Shown here one piece after another: positions 1 through 8,425 of a stretch of DNA of 11,026 bases. Position 1 is the first letter of the stretch; the number at the start of each line of letters is the position of its first letter. Position numbers and translations under genes: made by a program. Source of the DNA: Saccoglossus kowalevskii. Lineage: Eukaryota; Hemichordata; Enteropneusta; Harrimaniidae. The notes beneath the pieces are model-generated. The model saw nothing but the letters and a program-made list of their open reading frames with translations. It did no database searches and had not been told where the DNA came from. The stretch spans positions 44,604-55,629 of the forward strand of contig NW_003129858.1 of NCBI RefSeq assembly GCF_000003605.2. Direction: 5' to 3'.

Positions 1-1640
1 ATTTGGTGTCACAATGTGTGCCCGATATGGTCATAAAACGATGTCACGTGTTACCCGGTAAAACGACTTCGCACGCCTGAGTGCGTATTCTCTTCTTGCA
101 TGAGAAAATCCATTTATTTGATGAAGATGTGTTATGGGGGGTGAAGAATATCGACAGGTACTATTGATATCGCCCACTGTGACCATTATATCACAGTATC
201 AACGCTTTAAGTATTTATGTGTCATCTGTAAACATACAATAAAATGAAATCAAACCACAAATGTCGCCAATCCGGTGTAATAATGTTATTACGTAAACTC
301 TATAATAAGGTGTGTGTGTATAACATATAATGTGAATCTCAACGATTTGGAGGAAAACAAATCAATTATATCACGTGCTTGAATGGTATATTTACTCTAT
401 AGGGTGGTATATACTGGTTTATATTATTATATCATTATGAATGCGCGCATAGTGGACACACAGTCAATGCAAATTAACGTAACTACATGCTTCCGTTTGT
501 TAGACATAGATATCATGGCTGAGTGTATTCCAAGATATAACTGCCTGCTCGTTTGCAGCGATGCGTATTGTCCCTGTCATTGTACAGGACGATAAGATTG
601 TCCGTTTCCACGACAACAGATTTCAACACGGAAATAAATAAATAGACAACCGATTGTAATGTGGATGCGATTAACGCCGTTAGTCGCATAGCACGCGATG
701 GTGATAGGCATTGTAAATGATAAGAAACAGTGCAGTTACCGTTAACATGGCCAAGCAAATTCAAGTCTGCTCGGCTCTATTTTATTTTCCGGAACATTGG
801 TCACGGAATACTTTATTCTACGCGGCATATTAATTATAGGCGGCTCCTTTAGAATCTAATACAGTAACTGTGTTGTGAGTTGCATTGAGGTTACTGGATA
901 TCGCAATCTGTCAGGTATTTTAATTAAAATTTCATTTCAAGTCGTTAGCGGTCTTTGCACTGAACACTATGTGATGTTATTTTTAGACTCCGAGTAAAGT
1001 CAGTATCCATCTACGTTGTCATTATGTGACATTAGTAACGCAGTGGTATGGTTATACAGATCCTGATACAGTGTGCTTTGGTGACTTTAATACCTATTAG
1101 ATAGTAGGGCAGGTGTGTACACATGTACGTGAACTCGGTTTGACATATTAAGTGAACCCAACTGTACGTAACATAATATTAAATCATGTACGTGATGGCA
1201 ATAAATTAAATTTCTTTTTTTTCACAGAATTGAAATGAACCTTTTATAGTTCAATATTTGCAATACCTATAAATGGCTAATAATATCAACACATATGCTT
1301 ACCAGGTAATGTCAGTGGGCGTGATTAGACTAGCAAATCCGTCCGTTTCATTCTTGTAATAAGAGTTGGCCCATGGGCATTGATTCATTCGTCACGACTG
1401 TGGACATTTACTGTGGATAGATTGTCAGGCAGTATTCCAAAGCCAGATGGTTCACTGAATATTTGGAAGAAATGAACAATTCTACGCTACTAATGACGTA
1501 TTTTGAAATCTTGTGCTAAGGGGTATTACAAGTTTTGTAAAGGTGTACGTGTTCTATAATATGCACGTTGCTCTCACTAAATCATTTCACGTTCTAAATG
1601 TTCATATCAACAAATGCTGCAATTGAATCAATTACCCAAA
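1..1640. other. Gene-free AT-rich DNA, left part of window
   Basis: No open frame in this stretch is longer than chance predicts, and none resembles a protein family I know. The two short open frames near 383-595 (plus) and 513-764 (minus) are cysteine- and tyrosine-rich strings with no recognisable domain and overlap each other on opposite strands. Visible small signals are CACGTG E-boxes at 45-50 and 372-377, three close TGTACGT words between about 1124 and 1193, and a polypyrimidine-plus-CAG sequence ending at 1227. I read the stretch as intergenic or intronic. An untranslated exon or a non-coding RNA cannot be excluded from sequence alone. Confidence 0.65.
1211..1227 (+). other. 3' splice-site-like sequence (unpaired)
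   Basis: A run of pyrimidines dominated by T, interrupted by a single C, leads directly into CACAG at 1223-1227. This fits the metazoan acceptor consensus well, and A-rich sequence just upstream could supply a branch point. The DNA after it meets a stop within a few codons in two frames and after six codons in the third, so a coding exon here would be tiny. It may serve a non-coding transcript, or it may be a chance T-run. Poly-T plus AG is common in AT-rich DNA, so confidence is low. Confidence 0.2.
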
Positions 1641-1713
1641 AGGTCAGAAAAGAAAGTCGCGCGACATTTTTTTTTTCGACGCCCATCTCCCAAATAGTGT
1701 TCTATACACCATC

Positions 1714-1860
1714 ACGTCAAATGTCCCAGATACAATGGTTGCATATGTCACCATGACGACATGACGACAGACAATGTTAACAGGCTGTTTTAGGAGGAGA
1801 AAACAAGTTACGTGGGTCTCCCGTTCTAAACGAGATTTCGGCGGCCATTTGCAAATAAGG
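1714..1860 (-). repeat. Possible diverged repeat, copy A
   Basis: Read on the minus strand, this segment carries a series of short words in the same order and at similar spacing as 6015-6151 on the plus strand. They are CCTT (1857-1860), AAATGGCCG (1842-1850), ATCTCGT (1830-1836), ACTTGTTTTC (1799-1808), TGGGAC (1723-1728) and TTTGACGT (1714-1721). Offsets from the first word are 10, 24, 52, 132 and 139 here, against 9, 23, 43, 119 and 129 in the other copy. That suggests an old dispersed repeat in inverted orientation. A 119-codon minus-strand open frame (1644-2003) covers it, but the ACTTGTTTTC word sits in a different codon phase in the two copies, so shared coding origin is doubtful. The match was made by eye. 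Confidence 0.3.
1753..1768. repeat. Two tandem copies of ATGACGAC
   Basis: The 8-base unit ATGACGAC occurs twice head to tail. It is a minimal tandem duplication without evident function, most simply explained by replication slippage. Confidence 0.6.
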
Positions 1861-2003
1861 ACCATTTGCTCTGAATCAATTAAACGTGCGTTAAGTTTCG
1901 TTTGGGAACATTCAGGCCCACTGCTGAAACACTTATGCCGCATGTTGTTGTCATAGGAACACTGACACACACATACATTCCTTCTCTTCACCAGAGACAA
2001 CAT

Positions 2004-2480
2004 CTAAACAAACACATGGTGAATCTATACAACAAATTATATTTTTAGAGACATAACTAAAATTGTGTATTTTCGGTTGCTAACAGATACACATATTTGT
2101 AATACCTGTTATAATTTAACATGAGTTTCAAAAATAAAGTGGACCGCCATTATGTGCATAACTACATGGCTACCAATATTATCATAGCGTATCTTTCTAT
2201 TCTCAATCATAGTCAACTATATCTACAGAGATTTTATATATGCGGTTCTTATTGTGACACGCAATTATGTTTCTTGATTTATTCTCTTTTTTCATTAATA
2301 ATTGCATGGGATCATATTATAATATTATTATAATTATAATTATGATTATAGCCTACGTGTACACCTGTTCACGCTACTGTTGCGTTACTCAATACTCTAT
2401 TTAATATAACTTTTATGTTAAAATATCATGTACTCATATCACTTGAGTCTAAACAATTGATAAAATATTACAAATCATAT
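2004..2480. other. AT-rich non-coding DNA left of the transposon
   Basis: No supportable gene. The short open frame at 2121-2333 encodes a hydrophobic, Ile/Leu/Tyr-rich string of the kind any AT-rich frame gives, and it runs into the AT-only tract at 2311-2350. No domain or splice structure is recognisable. The final bases (2481-2488, ATCATACC) are the left copy of the target-site duplication of the adjacent MITE. Confidence 0.6.
2311..2350. repeat. AT-rich low-complexity tract
   Basis: About 40 bases are almost wholly A and T, dominated by ATTATA and TAATTATAAT units that are self-complementary and can pair within the tract. Only isolated C and G bases interrupt it. This is simple AT-rich low-complexity DNA and could be a site of easy melting or replication slippage. 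Confidence 0.7.
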
Positions 2481-2488
2481 ATCATACC
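2481..2488. repeat. Left target-site duplication ATCATACC
   Basis: This octamer is repeated exactly at 2889-2896 on the far side of the 401-bp element. Eight bases is the usual target duplication of hAT transposases. Its last C overlaps the first base of the element as delimited from the inverted repeats. Confidence 0.8.
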
Positions 2489-2516
2489 AGAGGTACATTA
2501 CTTGGAGTTTGCAACT
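2488..2516 (+). repeat. Left terminal inverted repeat of the MITE
   Basis: This is a 29-bp arm beginning CAGAGGTAC and ending GCAACT. It pairs with 2860-2888 with one mismatch (A at 2506 where the other arm gives G). hAT transposases recognise such short ends. Confidence 0.85.
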
Positions 2517-2781
2517 ACGGTGACATGATACTAAGATCCCGGCACAATCTCGCTCTTGCATAAGCGTTCCAACTCAGAAAAATGCGAATGCGCATGCCCG
2601 ACGTAACTAGGATACTGGGATGTCCAGGTGGATCAAAATAGCTGCCAACGATATGACGGGTTACGAGAACTATATTTTCTGTACATTTTCGATGTATTAC
2701 ATTTTTCACTATGATAGTAACAAGAAAAGTTTTATTTTTTCATTACAAACCTTGAACATTGATATATGTCATGTCAGAAGG

Positions 2782-2817
2782 TCGTAGACTCAGTCTCGCT
2801 ATCTACGAGAAGAGACT
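2782..2817 (+). other. Two overlapping alternative hairpins inside the MITE
   Basis: TCGTAGA (2782-2788) pairs exactly with TCTACGA (2802-2808). AGTCTC (2792-2797) pairs exactly with GAGACT (2812-2817). The two stems interleave, so only one can form at a time unless a pseudoknot forms. They are most likely leftovers of the element's internal inverted structure and not a functional RNA. Confidence 0.35.
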
Positions 2818-2859
2818 TGAATGGAATCTTGACATGATGTTACCATACAGTACTATGCG

Positions 2860-2888
2860 AGTTGCAAACCCCAAGTAATGTACCTCTG
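2860..2888 (-). repeat. Right terminal inverted repeat of the MITE
   Basis: On the minus strand this arm reads CAGAGGTAC at its outer end and matches the left arm at 28 of 29 positions. It is followed at once by the right target duplication. Confidence 0.85.
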
Positions 2889-2896
2889 ATCATACC
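2889..2896. repeat. Right target-site duplication ATCATACC
   Basis: This is an exact copy of 2481-2488 immediately outside the right inverted repeat. It marks the insertion site and shows that the element has not recombined at its ends since insertion. Confidence 0.8.
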
Positions 2897-3436
2897 CATA
2901 GTATACTAGATTGTCAATATATGAAAGAAATGTTTGAGCACAGTTTTCTGAGAAAACTCTTTCGTTACGTAGATTTGTACCATGAATGTCTTGAGCTATG
3001 CGAGCATACTCACAACGACAATCTGATTGGCCGACACTCCAAAATTCCCGACAGCCAATTGCACTCACGCCTTAAGCATCACGTGATCATATTTCAGCCT
3101 GTACAAAATGTGATATTGACCCCACTTAGATGCATATATGTTTACCAATACAATTCAAGTCTACATTGAAATAATGGCAGTAGCACACAATATCATCTTC
3201 ATTATTATTGAGTTATGTAGTTTATCAAATCAAATTATATTTCGTTTGAAGTGACTTGAGAGGTGTAGACTCCACAATGTAATGGACACACCTGTTATGG
3301 TAATTTTTACCGTATTGTCCATTTCAACTCCCTATATATTCTATTTACAACATATCTGAGACAGTCTTTGTCTGGTGAACAGTTTACATTGTTTCAAAAC
3401 GTGGCTATGTGCAGACTCGTAGTTGTTGTTTTTTGT
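2897..3436. other. Non-coding DNA between MITE and promoter-like sequence
   Basis: Open frames here (2921-3169 plus, 2853-3068 minus) overlap on opposite strands and show no domain. A reverse CCAAT box lies at 3023-3030 (GGCCAATCAG on the minus strand, matching the NF-Y consensus), and a CACGTG E-box inside TCACGTGA lies at 3080-3085. The two sites are about 50 bases apart, which could reflect regulatory DNA, but no transcript start or gene can be assigned. Confidence 0.5.
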
Positions 3437-3505
3437 CACGTGGCTTAATTTATAAATATGGGTCAGTAACAGGTTATAAAAGGGTCAAAGATAATTGATC
3501 AGACT
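3437..3505 (+). promoter_or_regulatory. Candidate RNA polymerase II core promoter
   Basis: Three elements fall in order and at plausible spacing: a CACGTG E-box (3437-3442), a good TATA box (TATAAAAG, 3475-3482, followed by GG), and an initiator-like TCAGAC whose A is at 3501, 26 bases after the first T of the TATA box. The TATA-to-start distance fits animal core promoters. Against it, no open reading frame or good 5' splice site follows closely, and TATA-like words are common in AT-rich DNA. If real, it may drive a non-coding or distantly spliced transcript. Confidence 0.25.
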
Positions 3506-4600
3506 ATGAATAATGCATTGTTAAATTAATTAAATTTATTTATATATTTGACAGATCGTTCACAATGTAAAACAACAAGAGATAAGTAGTACTCATGTGG
3601 CTTTGAAATAAGCACTCTCCGTAAATGGCGCTTTGTAAAAAATAAAGAAAATCTATTTTCTGTCATAATGATTAAAATTCTGTGCAATGTTTAACACACA
3701 CTATGTCTTGTTTGAGATTCACGGAGCGTTTTACTGGTCTTCAAGATATATAATCACATTTGTTGTCATTACAATGACCAATGAAGTGTGTATTGTACTA
3801 ATATATTTTACAAACAATCATTATTTATTGAAAGTATTCTGCACTGCCAGAATGTCGATCAGATGTGTTAAGTTTCACCAGTCTGCATCGGTTACTATAG
3901 CGATTGCAGCCACTGCTTTCCTCAAAATTGACGTTATTTAATCAATTTATCAGATACGATTTTTGTTTATAAAACATCTATTTTAATATTATTATACACT
4001 GTTTAAAACGTTGTACAACTATCCCAATATGTAATATTATAATAAAAATTAGCCGAATAAGCAGAAGAGAATGACCATGTCGATACCAGCATGGCAACAA
4101 ATGGAGTTAGCCTGTCATGACGTGACCTAATATTTCAAACTTGTGTCGCTGTTTCATTATTTCTCCATTCCAAATTGATAGGAATATTATGTTGTATTGA
4201 AAAATTATTTTATCCATATATGTACGTTACACACCTTATATAACCCACAGTGAATGATAATATAACCGATCCCCCGGTGCTCGCCGTCTTGTTAGCCAAA
4301 TACAATTAATGCAACTAAAAGAAATATATCTTAACGTCGTAGTTTACTTTATTTCTCCCTACGGGGTCCCTGGTTTGACGCAAAATTACATAGCGATTCT
4401 TCCAGTGGATTTTGTTGTTCATTCATTTTCCTCGAAAGTCTGTGAATGGAATGGTACTGTGGAAGGAAATTAAGTTATAGATCGAGTTTCGGGCAATCTT
4501 TCTTCTAATTTCATTATGTGAAGTGGTGTGTAACCAGTATAAATAATAAAAACAAGTAGAACTCGAGAATTACATAGAGGAATGTAATGTTCTTAATTTT
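3506..4600. other. Gene-free AT-rich DNA
   Basis: Nothing codes recognisably here. The open frame at 3687-3941 (84 codons) is hydrophobic and of chance length. The stretch includes one copy of a short AT-rich dispersed similarity (3941-3990). A GC-richer spot near 4268-4290 starts like U6 snRNA but diverges immediately. Confidence 0.6.
3941..3990 (+). repeat. Short dispersed similarity, copy 1
   Basis: Bases 3959-3975 are identical over 17 bases to 6402-6418 (ATTTTTGTTTATAAAAC). Weaker similarity lies on both sides: AATTT plus a CAG word upstream and a TAATAT word downstream, with small gaps. It may be a remnant of a repeat family. The low complexity of the core makes chance a serious alternative. 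Confidence 0.25.
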
Positions 4601-5794
4601 GTTACCGTTGGGAGCATAGCTTGAACCGTGGTAGTTGTGGTTGACTGCGCATGTGCCAGTGTGAATTAGGGTGAGTCGAGGAGTTGCAGTCAAGTGCATA
4701 CCTCCATGGCGTAGTATACGCGTTGATCACCGACAAGTACCAGTGGTGAGTTCATGACATGTATTTGAATCGTATTCCTGACTACTTGCTACAGTGTGGA
4801 AAATAACACATGTGTTACCGTGTCATGGCCGTGTCGATGTCTGCCGTATGTTTTACTCAGTTCCAATCCGCGAAGTTATAGTCATAATTCTCGTAACCAG
4901 CTTAATAGAACTATTTAAACATTGACTCAAAAAAAAACGTGACGGAGTACAGGTTTACATTCTAACTCATAAGAGATCCAAATTGGTTTGAAGTGGACGG
5001 TAAGTAAAGCAGACTTCATTCGTTGCTGTATTGGTTTAGGTTAGTATTAATGTTGGCTGCAAATGACAATGAGTGATGTCACATCTATTCAATCACACTG
5101 TGTCCATTTCCCTCAGTTATGAGAACACATTTACACATGTTTGTCAAAAATATTTTTAGATATTGCTAGTATGTATGTTCGTGATGTAATTTTAGCCCAA
5201 AGATTTTGGCCTTTATTTCCCTATTTATATTAAAAACGTGGAGATGAAATTGTCGCATGATGGACGATGGAAGTGGAGGCTAATGCAAATCGACAGCCTG
5301 TTTTTCAGAATGTGTGATACGTTACAGTATTTATTCGCTGTTAATTTTATTATTATGTATCGATTGCAAAGTAGCAGTGCTCGCTGTATATCCGAGGTTT
5401 TTGAAAATAGTATACCACTGTGCTCAACAACTATCCAATTTATTTGACATAAAAGGTCCACATGGCGTTGCTAGGTGAGACGTGTGATTCGTTTTATAAA
5501 TAAATGTCTGTTTGGGTCCATTAATGGGCACAAAATGCCGTGTATTAGTGGGAATGTACCTACTATATGTGGATAAATGTAACACATTTATGCATATAAA
5601 TATATATGAATATTATAAAGGATATTTTATGCGTGACCTGTGATATCAGAATAGTTAAACGAGAGTAATATTTTTCATACGTTCCGTGGTTTGTGACACG
5701 AGTTTAATGAACATGGCATCGTGAGACACGAATTTTGATATTCATTCCACATCATGTCACCATTTGCAACATTAGCGTCAGAAAAAAACTAAGA
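4601..5794. other. Gene-free stretch with a mildly GC-richer left end
   Basis: From about 4600 to 4760 the base composition is somewhat richer in G and C and includes GGGTGAGT near 4668-4676, which resembles a 5' splice site, but no matching acceptor-bounded open frame is clear. The rest is ordinary AT-rich DNA. The open frames at 5225-5461 (minus) and 5238-5447 (plus) cover the same bases on opposite strands and neither resembles a known protein. Confidence 0.55.
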
Positions 5795-5802
5795 ACATCG
5801 TC

Positions 5803-5818
5803 ATCGTTACATCGTTAC
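5803..5818. repeat. Two tandem copies of ATCGTTAC
   Basis: The octamer ATCGTTAC is repeated head to tail. A further ATCG lies just upstream and GTTGC downstream. This is a small slippage-type duplication with no assigned role. Confidence 0.6.
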
Positions 5819-5979
5819 GTTGCATACTTTCTCGCCAGTTTATCCATGGGACTAAACAAATAACATATTTTGCAACCATTAATGTGTCTACGGCATTTTT
5901 ACAACATTTTGAGGTATACAGTTCTGTCAGCAGTCTGACATATCTCAACAGTAAATTGACAAGCAGTGGAGAAACGAAT

Positions 5980-6235
5980 ACCGAGCCTGGTCAAAATAAG
6001 GTTGGGAGAATACGCCTTCGGGAAAATGGCCGATGGGATCTCGTAAAGAGTCATGGTACTTGTTTTCGGATCTTTCGCCTCTAGTGTTACACTCTCTCAA
6101 GAAGTACGTTCAGGCGCCAGAACTTGTACGAATTGGGACGGTTTTTGACGTCCCTACTCACAGTGCCGGGAAACTTAGGGAAATATGGTTAACGACGGAA
6201 CTGTTAGGGGCAAAGTTGTTCAGGTAACACTGTCC
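5980..6235 (+). other. GC-richer patch with two short overlapping open frames
   Basis: This block is visibly richer in G and C than its surroundings. Two plus-strand frames are open across it: one ends at 6084, and another is open from 6000 to a stop at 6225-6227, with an ATG at 6033 (64 codons). The second ends at CAG followed by GTAACA (junction 6223/6224), a possible 5' splice site. A stop at 5997 closes this frame just upstream and no good acceptor lies between, which argues against a simple internal exon. I do not recognise the peptide. The left half overlaps a proposed repeat shared with 1714-1860, so the patch may be old repeat DNA. Confidence 0.25.
6015..6151 (+). repeat. Possible diverged repeat, copy B
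   Basis: This is the partner of the minus-strand segment at 1714-1860. The ordered shared words are CCTT (6015), AAATGGCCG (6024), ATCTCGT (6038), ACTTGTTTTC (6058), TGGGAC (6134) and TTTGACGT (6144). Order and near-equal spacing favour common descent over isolated chance matches, but identity between the words is low and the comparison was by eye. Confidence 0.3.
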
Positions 6236-6291
6236 ATTCCCATATTGCGCGCATGCCTTCTGATGACATAGCAACCGCCTACTTAGTCGAT

Positions 6292-6321
6292 ATGATGCTG
6301 ATGCTGATTGGATGATGCTGA
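6292..6321. repeat. Imperfect tandem repeat of ATGATGCTG units
   Basis: ATGATGCTGA occurs at 6292-6301 and again at 6312-6321, with an intervening ATGCTGATTGG. The array is a short decayed GAT/GCT-type microsatellite and also creates a reverse CCAATCAG word. Confidence 0.6.
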
Positions 6322-6388
6322 ACTAACTCATTAATGGTAATTATAACTAGTAATGATGTCGTTATATCGTTTCTGGTTTAGCATATTA

Positions 6389-6430
6389 AATTTGACCAGT
6401 AATTTTTGTTTATAAAACGTTTATAATATC
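6389..6430 (+). repeat. Short dispersed similarity, copy 2
   Basis: Contains the 17-base word at 6402-6418 that is identical to 3959-3975, in the same orientation. Flanks share AATTT and a CAG word upstream and TAATAT downstream. A repeat-family relic or an AT-rich coincidence would both fit. Confidence 0.25.
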
Positions 6431-7612
6431 CCAGATCGATGTCTTTCACTGAAAACAAAAACATTTCACAACCAGTTTCGCTTGCATAGGAACAAATCAA
6501 CGCGATCACGTGACACTCATTCCCAGATTACGTTTGCGTATACTATATCCTCTGGGAGCCCTACGACCACGTTACTCGGGGCAAACCAGACAACGACGTG
6601 AACGCACTTATTTATTGCGCTCACCGTTCTAATTACCATGGATACTGAGATTAAGGGGCAATAGACGCCATGACTAGAAAAATGTGAACACTATTGGAAC
6701 ACTACACTGAAGCTTCGTGGTCCATTCGCTATAAGCGCACAATGGTGATTGTTTGAAACTATTTGTTTTGTGTCTTTCACCAAACTATTTTTTGGAGGAT
6801 TATGACCGGTCTCAAACTGCATTTGAGAGCCAATCAGACTTGCCGATCGCGGTTGTAATGTTATAAAATTATTAGCCACATTTGTGGGGGTGTATCATTG
6901 TATGTGTTCTCAGTGTGTCGAGGCCGTGCATCAGTGAATAATTGTCAGAGATGGGCGACAAATATTGATATTCATAGCTAATACTATGAATTTCATGGAA
7001 GCATTATTTTGTATTATACAATTTATAGAATATAGAGTTCAAAGAAGACACTGGCTATACAAACTATTTGGTAACGCCTATTATTCTAGATGTTTTTCGA
7101 ATTTTTTTCAGTAGTGGTGATTAGATTAGTGCTTCTCAACTATAAATTGTAAACAGTTTTAATTATTCATATGAACAACTTCATTCCTTTCTTGAAATGC
7201 ACAGTATGTTCTTCGTCATCTCCACCACGAATGTAAAAGTGTTAACCCGAAAGTCATTCTTTTTAATAAAAAAACATGCTTTTATAATGCGTCACTACGT
7301 CAAAAATTTGACTTTTTTGAAAAATGCGCGACAATATTACACCAGACTGGTATACAGATGTACCTTCGTTTCTATGCACTCTATCATGGTGACAACATTT
7401 TCGAAATGCAGCTCTAGTGGCGATAAATTAGCAAACGCATCTTATATCGGTTACAGGAAATACAAAACAAACACACAATCCTCACTCACAGATTCGATGC
7501 CTGTCAAAGGTTTATTGGATAATTGTGCTGTTAAACTTGCCTGATTGGACCAAATTTGATCCTGGAATGTCGGCTGCTGTATATTTACATATTCATATTT
7601 CGGTGTTTTCAG

Positions 7613-7673
7613 TTGCAGACGACACATGTTTGCAACGTCAAAGCGGGAGACACTAATAATTGACTCACCTCAG
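7613..7673 (+). other. Candidate small exon (61 bp), weak
   Basis: The segment is preceded by a T-rich acceptor-like sequence ending TTTTCAG (AG at 7611-7612) and followed by CTCAG/GTGACA, a usable but not ideal donor. One frame is open throughout and would encode about 20 residues, starting Cys-Arg-Arg-His-Met and ending Asp-Ser-Pro-Gln. Composition is less AT-rich than the flanks. Chance pairs of acceptor and donor words at this distance are common, and the peptide is too short to identify. Confidence 0.15.
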
Positions 7674-8389
7674 GTGACAACCAATCATCCAATGAGAATC
7701 TCGAAACACGAAGTGAAAGATGACAAAGAAATAAATTACATTAGTTGCCTTTTCTAAGCATATGATAACTGTGTTGAGAAAATGTAGTTACTTGACGCAT
7801 GTTTGACGAAGATGAACTGCATATCTGAGAATGATAATTTCAGTATTTTGAAAGTATCACGAAGTACATGAAATTAATAATCCTACAGTCGGTACCTAAT
7901 GGAGGTCATATGCACCCTTGAATACAGTCTACAATTATTTCAATCATGTTCATGGTCAAGTCACAAACTGATTAATATGTGGCCAGTGAGTGTCAATTTC
8001 CGCATGCATATTTATTGCTGAACCATTCCATTAACATTATAATTAAGACACTTTTCAGTTAGCTTATATCATTAAACATAACAATCTGGAAATCTGTTTT
8101 TTGTGAGCAGTTAGTATCGGATTTAGTTCTGAGGCTTTCATAAGATCGTTACTTAAGAAGATAGTTAAGTGATATATGTCACGATTGATACTATTGTAAC
8201 GAATTGACGAAGATAAGGTGCTTTTCTCTACAAACAATGTCTGTTTTAGAATTTAAACTTACTGAAGTAGTCTTATTCAAATCACCTATTTGCGATGTAT
8301 TTTCATCTGATTTAAAACATAGATTAATTACGATATTATATAGTTGATGTGTACGTGTTTCGTGGCTTTGAAATACGGCGGGGATAGAA
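7674..8389. other. Gene-free AT-rich DNA
   Basis: No open frame of note, no RNA gene and no inverted or tandem repeat beyond very short words. I see nothing functional in it. Confidence 0.6.
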
Positions 8390-8425
8390 TGACGTCATGG
8401 CCACTTCACAATAGTATAAGTGGGT
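8390..8425 (+). promoter_or_regulatory. CRE palindrome followed by a TATA-like sequence
   Basis: A full cAMP-response-element palindrome TGACGTCA lies at 8390-8397, in a locally GC-richer context, and AGTATAAGTGGG follows about 20 bases later. CREs recruit CREB/ATF-type bZIP proteins in animals. No open frame or splice site clearly belongs to a start here, so this is only a candidate regulatory site. Confidence 0.2.

Larger units (their letters stand above)
2488..2888. mobile_element. Non-autonomous hAT-like DNA transposon (MITE), 401 bp
   Basis: Both ends are visible. The left terminal repeat (2488-2516) and the reverse complement of the right one (2860-2888) agree at 28 of 29 positions and start CAGAGGTACATTACTTGG. 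This resembles the CAGAGGTG-type ends known for hAT transposons of the Tol2/Ac group. The octamer ATCATACC flanks the element on both sides (2481-2488 and 2889-2896); 8-bp target duplications are diagnostic of hAT insertions. The left duplication shares its last C with the element end, best explained by loss of one C from a CCC run. Inverted similarity continues inward (2517-2540 against 2823-2846, about 17 of 23 bases) after 13 extra bases in the right arm (2847-2859). No transposase frame is present, so movement would have needed a transposase from elsewhere. The short minus-strand open frame inside (2515-2709) is not a recognisable protein. Confidence 0.85.
6236..7600. other. Gene-free stretch with scattered factor-like sites
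   Basis: No supportable gene. The 115-codon plus-strand frame at 7197-7544 is the longest here, but about one frame of this length is expected by chance in a window of this size and composition, and the peptide has no recognisable motif. CCAATCAG words lie at 6304-6311 (minus), 6830-6837 (plus) and 7541-7548 (minus). A CACGTG E-box lies at 6507-6512. An 8-bp stem with a 6-base loop (6970-6991) is within chance expectation. Confidence 0.55.

Noticed and set aside
1644-2003. 119-codon minus-strand open frame as a gene
   Set aside because: From stop-codon frequency at this composition, an open frame of this length is expected about once by chance in the window. The peptide has no recognisable motif and ends in a lysine run from a poly-A stretch.
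4277-4300. U6 snRNA start
   Set aside because: GTGCTCGC matches the first bases of U6 and a TATA-like word lies upstream, but the sequence diverges at once and no U6 body follows.
4649-4696. Inverted pair TTGACTGC / GCAGTCAA as transposon ends
   Set aside because: The arms are only 8 bp, do not extend in either direction, and lack a flanking direct duplication.
6970-6991. Hairpin ATTCATAG / CTATGAAT as a regulatory RNA structure
   Set aside because: Several 8-bp stems with short loops are expected by chance in 11 kb, and nothing nearby gives it a role.
7197-7544. 115-codon plus-strand open frame as a gene
   Set aside because: Length fits chance, the peptide matches no family I know, and there is no convincing promoter, splice or poly(A) context.
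3597-8375. 14-bp word GTGGCTTTGAAATA at 3597-3610 and 8362-8375 as a repeat
   Set aside because: The flanks do not align, and a single 14-mer match is within chance expectation.
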